In this document: positions 60,596 through 64,000 of the stretch, one piece after another | How the letters are laid out: every line of letters begins with the position of its first letter | How positions within the stretch are numbered: the first letter of the stretch is position 1 | Assembly: GCF_002850745.1 (NCBI RefSeq) | Contig: NZ_KZ559472.1 | Coordinates: forward strand, 1 to 64,000 | Reading direction: 5' to 3' | Length of the DNA: 64,000 bases | Source of the DNA: Nonomuraea indica | GTDB lineage: Bacteria > Actinomycetota > Actinomycetes > Streptosporangiales > Streptosporangiaceae | Made by a program: the position numbers and the translations under genes | The notes under the pieces: generated by a model | Told to the model about the DNA's origin: nothing | Database searches by the model: none | What the model saw: the letters and a program-made list of their open reading frames with translations, nothing else

Positions 60596-60994
60596 ATGAA
60601 CACTGAACAACCCGAAGATCCTCAGCGTCAACGGCTCCGCGAACATCTGGAGACCATCCTCATCCGCACCGAGAAGGCCGCCTCCTGGCACGAGGAGGCG
60701 GGGCGCCTGCGCGGCCTGGTCAACCACGAGGGGTTCGTCCCCGTGCGCACCCGGCTGGCGGTCGAGGACCTCGACTTCCTGTCCGGGGCCCGCGAAGACC
60801 TGATCACGTTCACCGAGCTCACCCTGAGGCTGCTGGACCTGCACCAGCCTCGCGACGCAGGCGGCATCACGAGCGACACCGCGCATCCCATCCTGCGGTG
60901 CCGGAGTTGCATGTGGCGCTGGCCCTGCCCGACATTTCGTGCGATGTCGGAGGCGTTCGGCACGGCCTTCTCCCCCTTGCCGGAGTCCGCCTGA
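60596..60994 (+). CDS. Small conserved-looking hypothetical protein
   Basis: 132 residues, hydrophilic, mostly helical, with a possible zinc-like pair near the end (LRCRSCMWRWPCPTFRAM). No membrane segment. Diverges from the STAS gene. I do not recognise the family. The N-terminal half (HLETILIRTEKAASWHEEAG) is charged like a regulatory helix. It could work with the STAS protein, but nothing shows this. Confidence 0.6.
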   Translation: MNTEQPEDPQRQRLREHLETILIRTEKAASWHEEAGRLRGLVNHEGFVPVRTRLAVEDLDFLSGAREDLITFTELTLRLLDLHQPRDAGGITSDTAHPILRCRSCMWRWPCPTFRAMSEAFGTAFSPLPESA

Positions 60995-61070
60995 CGGCCC
61001 CCTGACAGCCCTCCACGACGCCTGATCGTCGCGGCCGGCACGAGCCGAGCCGCGCGCCGGCCGCCGCCGA

Positions 61071-62195
61071 TCAGCGCACCAGGGGGAGCCGGATCTCGAA
61101 ACGGCACCCGGGCCCCTCGTTGACCACGTCGATCATCCCATCGTGGGCCTCGACGATGCCCTGGGCGATCGCCAGGCCGAGCCCGGCTCCCCCGTCGGGT
61201 GTCGGCGTCCGCGCGGCCTCTCCCCTGAACGCCACGTCGAACACCCGCGGCAGGTCCGCCTCCGGGATCCCGCCGCAGCAGTCGGAGACCGACACGCAGG
61301 CCATCCCCGCCGTGACCCCCGCCCGCAGCACGACGGTCCGGTCGGCGGGCGTGTGGCGGATCGCGTTGACCACGAGGTTGCCCAGCGCCCGGCCGAGCGC
61401 GCCGGCGTCGGCCTCCACCGGCACGGCGTGCGCGGCCTCGGCTGCCAGCCGCACGCCCTTGGCCCGGGCCAGCGGCTCGGCCCCGGCGACGGTGTCGGCC
61501 ACCAGGTCGGCCAGCCCGATCCGGGCCCGGGTGAGCCGCAGCGCCCCGGCGTGGATGCGCGAGAGCTCGAACAGGTCGTCCACCATCGCGGACAGGCGTT
61601 CGACCTCCAGCCTGATCTGCCCGTGGTAGCGGGCGACGGTCGCCGGGTCGGACACCACCCCGTCCTCCAGCGCCTCGGCCATCGCGCGCATCCCGGCGAG
61701 GGGGGTGCGCAGGTCGTGGCTGACCCACGCCACCAGCTCGCGCCGGGCCTCCTCCAGGGCTCGTTCGCGGGCGTTCGCCTCCTGCAGGGTGTTGGCGATC
61801 GTCTGGAGCTCGGCGGGCAGCCCGCGCGGTGCGGTGAACGGCAGGTGCCGGACGGCGGCGACGAGCCGCCTGCTCTCTCCGACCACCCGCCGGGCCAGCA
61901 CGAACGCGACCCCGAGCCCGACCAGCCCGCCGACGGCGACGACGCTGAGCACGATGTCGCGCACCCGGCCCTCGATGATCATCATGAGCGTGATGGCCAC
62001 CACGCCCGCCAGCGTCGCCGTGACGGAGACGACCATGACGACGGCCAGCATGACGCCGATGGACCGCCTGCGCAGCGACCACATCGCCCACACGCCGAGC
62101 AGGGCCACCGTCAGCCCGAGCCCGGCGGTGACCGCCACGATCACGCCCAGGTCGCCCATCTCGGCGGCCCGCGCGAGCCCGGCGGGGCGGGTCAT
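61071..62195 (-). CDS. Two-component sensor histidine kinase
   Basis: 374 residues from ATG at 62195, overlapping the response regulator stop (ATGA). Two or more N-terminal membrane segments ([60 protein letters not shown]), then DHp H-box [13 protein letters not shown] (His about 157), N-box [10 protein letters not shown], and G-box [19 protein letters not shown]. No separate sensor domain; signals are probably sensed in the membrane. Works with the adjacent OmpR-type regulator. Confidence 0.95.
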   Translation of the reverse strand: MTRPAGLARAAEMGDLGVIVAVTAGLGLTVALLGVWAMWSLRRRSIGVMLAVVMVVSVTATLAGVVAITLMMIIEGRVRDIVLSVVAVGGLVGLGVAFVLARRVVGESRRLVAAVRHLPFTAPRGLPAELQTIANTLQEANARERALEEARRELVAWVSHDLRTPLAGMRAMAEALEDGVVSDPATVARYHGQIRLEVERLSAMVDDLFELSRIHAGALRLTRARIGLADLVADTVAGAEPLARAKGVRLAAEAAHAVPVEADAGALGRALGNLVVNAIRHTPADRTVVLRAGVTAGMACVSVSDCCGGIPEADLPRVFDVAFRGEAARTPTPDGGAGLGLAIAQGIVEAHDGMIDVVNEGPGCRFEIRLPLVR

Positions 62196-62890
62196 CCCGC
62201 CGTCTCCAGGGGCTCGTAGCGGTAGCCGACGCCCCACACGGTGACGATCCTGCGCGGCTCGGTCGGGTCGGCCTCGATCTTCTCGCGCAGCCTCCTGACG
62301 TGCACGGTCACGGTCGAGGAGTCGCCGAACGACCAGCCCCACACCTGGTTCAGCAGCGCCGACCGGCTGAACGCCTGCCGAGGGTTGCGCATCAGGTGGG
62401 CCAGCAGGTCGAACTCGCGGGCGGTCAGCGCCACCTCCGCGCCGTCCAGTCGTACCTCGTGCGCCCCCACGTCGACGACCAGACCCGCGTCGCGCAGCAC
62501 CCCGGTGCCGGCCGTGACGGACGCGCCGCGCGCCCGCCGCAGGACCGACTGGACGCGCAGGGCGAGCTCGCGCGGGCTGAACGGCTTGGTCACGTAGTCG
62601 TCGGCGCCCGTCTCCAGGCCCACCACGCGGTCGATCTCCTCGCCCAGCGCGGTGAGCATGATGACCGGGACGGGCCAGCGTTCGCGCAGCTTGCGGCACA
62701 CCTGCAGCCCGTCGAGCTTGGGCAGCATCAGGTCGAGCACCATGAGGTCGGGCGGCCGGGCCAGCGCCCGCCGCAGCGCCTCCGCCCCGTCGCCGACGCA
62801 CTCGACCTCGTGCCCGTCGCGCTCCAGGTAGCGCGCCACCACCTCGGCGACGGTGGGGTCGTCCTCGACCACGAGGATGCGGGTGTTCAC
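62192..62890 (-). CDS. OmpR-family response regulator
   Basis: 232 residues from GTG at 62890, with AAGG upstream. Receiver domain with phospho-acceptor D53 ([13 protein letters not shown]), acidic pocket VVEDD, and K at [10 protein letters not shown]-terminal winged helix ([34 protein letters not shown]). Partner of the histidine kinase. Diverges from the small membrane protein/DUF6412/YidC genes, which are plausible targets. Confidence 0.95.
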   Translation of the reverse strand: MNTRILVVEDDPTVAEVVARYLERDGHEVECVGDGAEALRRALARPPDLMVLDLMLPKLDGLQVCRKLRERWPVPVIMLTALGEEIDRVVGLETGADDYVTKPFSPRELALRVQSVLRRARGASVTAGTGVLRDAGLVVDVGAHEVRLDGAEVALTAREFDLLAHLMRNPRQAFSRSALLNQVWGWSFGDSSTVTVHVRRLREKIEADPTEPRRIVTVWGVGYRYEPLETAG

Positions 62891-62984
62891 GCCTTCACGG
62901 TACGACCGGGCCATGGCCCGCCGACACCCACGTCATGGGTTCGTAAGCCTCGCGGATCTTGCCCGCAGGACGTACGGTGGGCTC

Positions 62985-63152
62985 ATGAGTCGAGTCGTCA
63001 TGCTCGTGCTGGGCGCGCTCCTGGCGCTCTTCGTGCTGTTCAACTTCGTGCTGCCCATGATCATGGGTCTGCTGAAGGTGGCGCTGATCATCGGGGTGGT
63101 CGCCCTGCTGGTCTTCATCGCGGTGACCCTGGTCGGCAAGACGTCCCGCTGA
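62985..63152 (+). CDS. Small membrane protein, unknown
   Basis: 55 residues with two hydrophobic stretches (VVMLVLGALLALFVLFNFVL and ALIIGVVALLVFIAVTLVG) and a basic tail. TACGGT ends 6 bases before ATG, suggesting a leaderless transcript. First of three genes leading to a YidC-like insertase. Family not recognised. Confidence 0.75.
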   Translation: MSRVVMLVLGALLALFVLFNFVLPMIMGLLKVALIIGVVALLVFIAVTLVGKTSR

Positions 63153-63156
63153 GCCC

Positions 63157-63378
63157 ATGACCCTGTTCCTGCTCGATCCCTGGCTCATGGGCGTCACGAT
63201 GGTGGCGGTCCTGCTGTTGGTGAGCTGGGCGGGCAGGCTGCTGCCGCTGGGCGCCGCCGAGCCGGCCGGCTTCCCGCTGGTGTACGGCCGGCGCACGGCC
63301 TTCCAGCGCCAGCGCGATCCCGACGCCGCCGGTCGGCCCCGCCCACGGGCGCCCTCACCCTGCCCCGCTTCCCGCTAG
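63157..63378 (+). CDS. DUF6412-like small membrane protein
   Basis: 73 residues. One N-terminal membrane segment (WLMGVTMVAVLLLVSWAG) followed by a basic, proline-rich tail (RQRDPDAAGRPRPRAPSP). Known: DUF6412 genes often precede a yidC-like gene in actinobacteria. Starts 4 bases after the previous stop. Confidence 0.75.
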   Translation: MTLFLLDPWLMGVTMVAVLLLVSWAGRLLPLGAAEPAGFPLVYGRRTAFQRQRDPDAAGRPRPRAPSPCPASR

Positions 63379-63432
63379 CGGGGCTCCGTCTTCGACGAGC
63401 CCTGATTCCGTCTTCCTCTGTTTGAAGGGCTC

Positions 63433-64000
63433 ATGATCGAATCTCTCGTCACGTTCGTCGTCGGCATGTCCGGGGGCCATGCCGCCCTCGCCATCGTGCT
63501 GTTCACGCTGGCGGTACGGGTGCTGCTGCTCCCGTTGAGCGTCCGGCAGGCGCGCAGCGCCAAGGTCAAGGAGCGGCTGGCGCCGGAGCTGCGCCGGCTG
63601 CAGAAGCGGTTCGGGCGCGATCCGCAGCGGCTCAGCAAGGAGGTCTCCGCGCTGTACGCCAGGGAGGGCAGCTCGCCGTTCGCCGGGATCATGCCGGGGC
63701 TGGCCCAGGCGCCGTTCCTGTGGCTGATGTACCAGGTGGCCACGCATCCGACCGCGCTCGCGGGTCAGCAGTTGCTGGGGGCTCCGCTGGGTCAGCAGGT
63801 GGCAGGTGTGGTGGCCAATTATGGACTGATCAGTTGGCCATTTTCGGTCTTTGTGGTGATCATCGCACTGGTCGCACTGGTGGCCTGGCTCTCGTCGCGG
63901 AAGATCCGGTCCACGCTGACCGAGGAGCAGCCCGAAACGTTGCGGAAGATCATGCCGTTGCTGCCGTGGGGGTCGGTGGTCGCCGCGGCCGTGCTGCCGC
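63433..64000 (+). CDS. yidC: YidC/Oxa1-family membrane insertase, 3' end outside window
   Basis: 189 codons before the window edge. The N-terminus MIESLVTFVVGMSGGHAALA and basic cytoplasmic stretch (QARSAKVKERLAPELRRLQK, KRFGRDPQRLSKEVSALYAR) are typical of Oxa1 superfamily proteins, followed by PGLAQAPFLWLMYQV. Known: these insert membrane proteins with or without Sec. It is probably a second or specialised paralogue, since the main yidC sits near rpmH/rnpA in most genomes. Confidence 0.9.
   Translation, partial: MIESLVTFVVGMSGGHAALAIVLFTLAVRVLLLPLSVRQARSAKVKERLAPELRRLQKRFGRDPQRLSKEVSALYAREGSSPFAGIMPGLAQAPFLWLMYQVATHPTALAGQQLLGAPLGQQVAGVVANYGLISWPFSVFVVIIALVALVAWLSSRKIRSTLTEEQPETLRKIMPLLPWGSVVAAAVLP

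Overview
The window is high-GC actinobacterial chromosome. Most genes have G or C at third codon positions, GTG starts and ATGA/GTGA overlaps are common, and the window carries a bacterial proteasome activator (Bpa/PafE), a MinD-like ATPase with a long disordered N-terminus, DUF4446 and DUF6412 proteins and MptB-like mannosyltransferases. My best guess is a Streptosporangiales member (Nonomuraea-like). That is an inference from gene content; nothing here fixes the genus.

Region 1 (1-14.4 kb) is accessory DNA. It starts inside a lower-GC NACHT-type NTPase gene (candidate defence gene). That gene abuts the 3' half of a RepSA-like replication gene, a frameshifted excisionase gene and an intact tyrosine integrase gene, so this is the right end of a decayed actinomycete integrative element (AICE). 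Just downstream are an IS701-family insertion with a CTAG target duplication, an ISAs1-family remnant, and a 2237-residue secreted RHS/Hint polymorphic toxin with a candidate immunity gene.

Region 2 (14.3-24.4 kb) lies between two decayed copies of the same integrase 3' end. It holds a broken TetR gene, a secreted phosphodiester glycosidase, and a divergent six-gene operon: sugar-binding lipoprotein, two permeases, ROK regulator, Gfo/Idh/MocA oxidoreductase and secreted endonuclease/exonuclease/phosphatase-fold enzyme. Together these look like uptake and breakdown of a phosphodiester-linked sugar. An AsnC/Lrp regulator and a small serine hydrolase follow.

Region 3 (24.5-44 kb) holds a CPBP protease, an unusual disulfide-less FAD oxidoreductase, a DyP peroxidase cluster with two unrecognised partners and a BASS transporter, a solitary Pycsar-type membrane effector, a flavin monooxygenase/TetR pair, a LysR/epimerase/aldo-keto reductase group, a 42-bp perfect palindrome ahead of a membrane protein gene, an ECF sigma factor with a SnoaL-like tail, a GH43 glycosidase behind a collapsed LacI-type operon, a zinc alcohol dehydrogenase and a NUDIX-NYN fusion.

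Region 4 (44.3-64 kb) looks like core chromosome: tRNA-Ser(UGA), MinD-like ATPase, quinone oxidoreductase, bpa, HAD phosphatase, cold-shock protein, serS, pheA, DUF4446, a cell-envelope glycosyltransferase cluster, a STAS protein, a two-component system, and the start of a yidC-like gene, which the window edge cuts. No rRNA or CRISPR array was seen.
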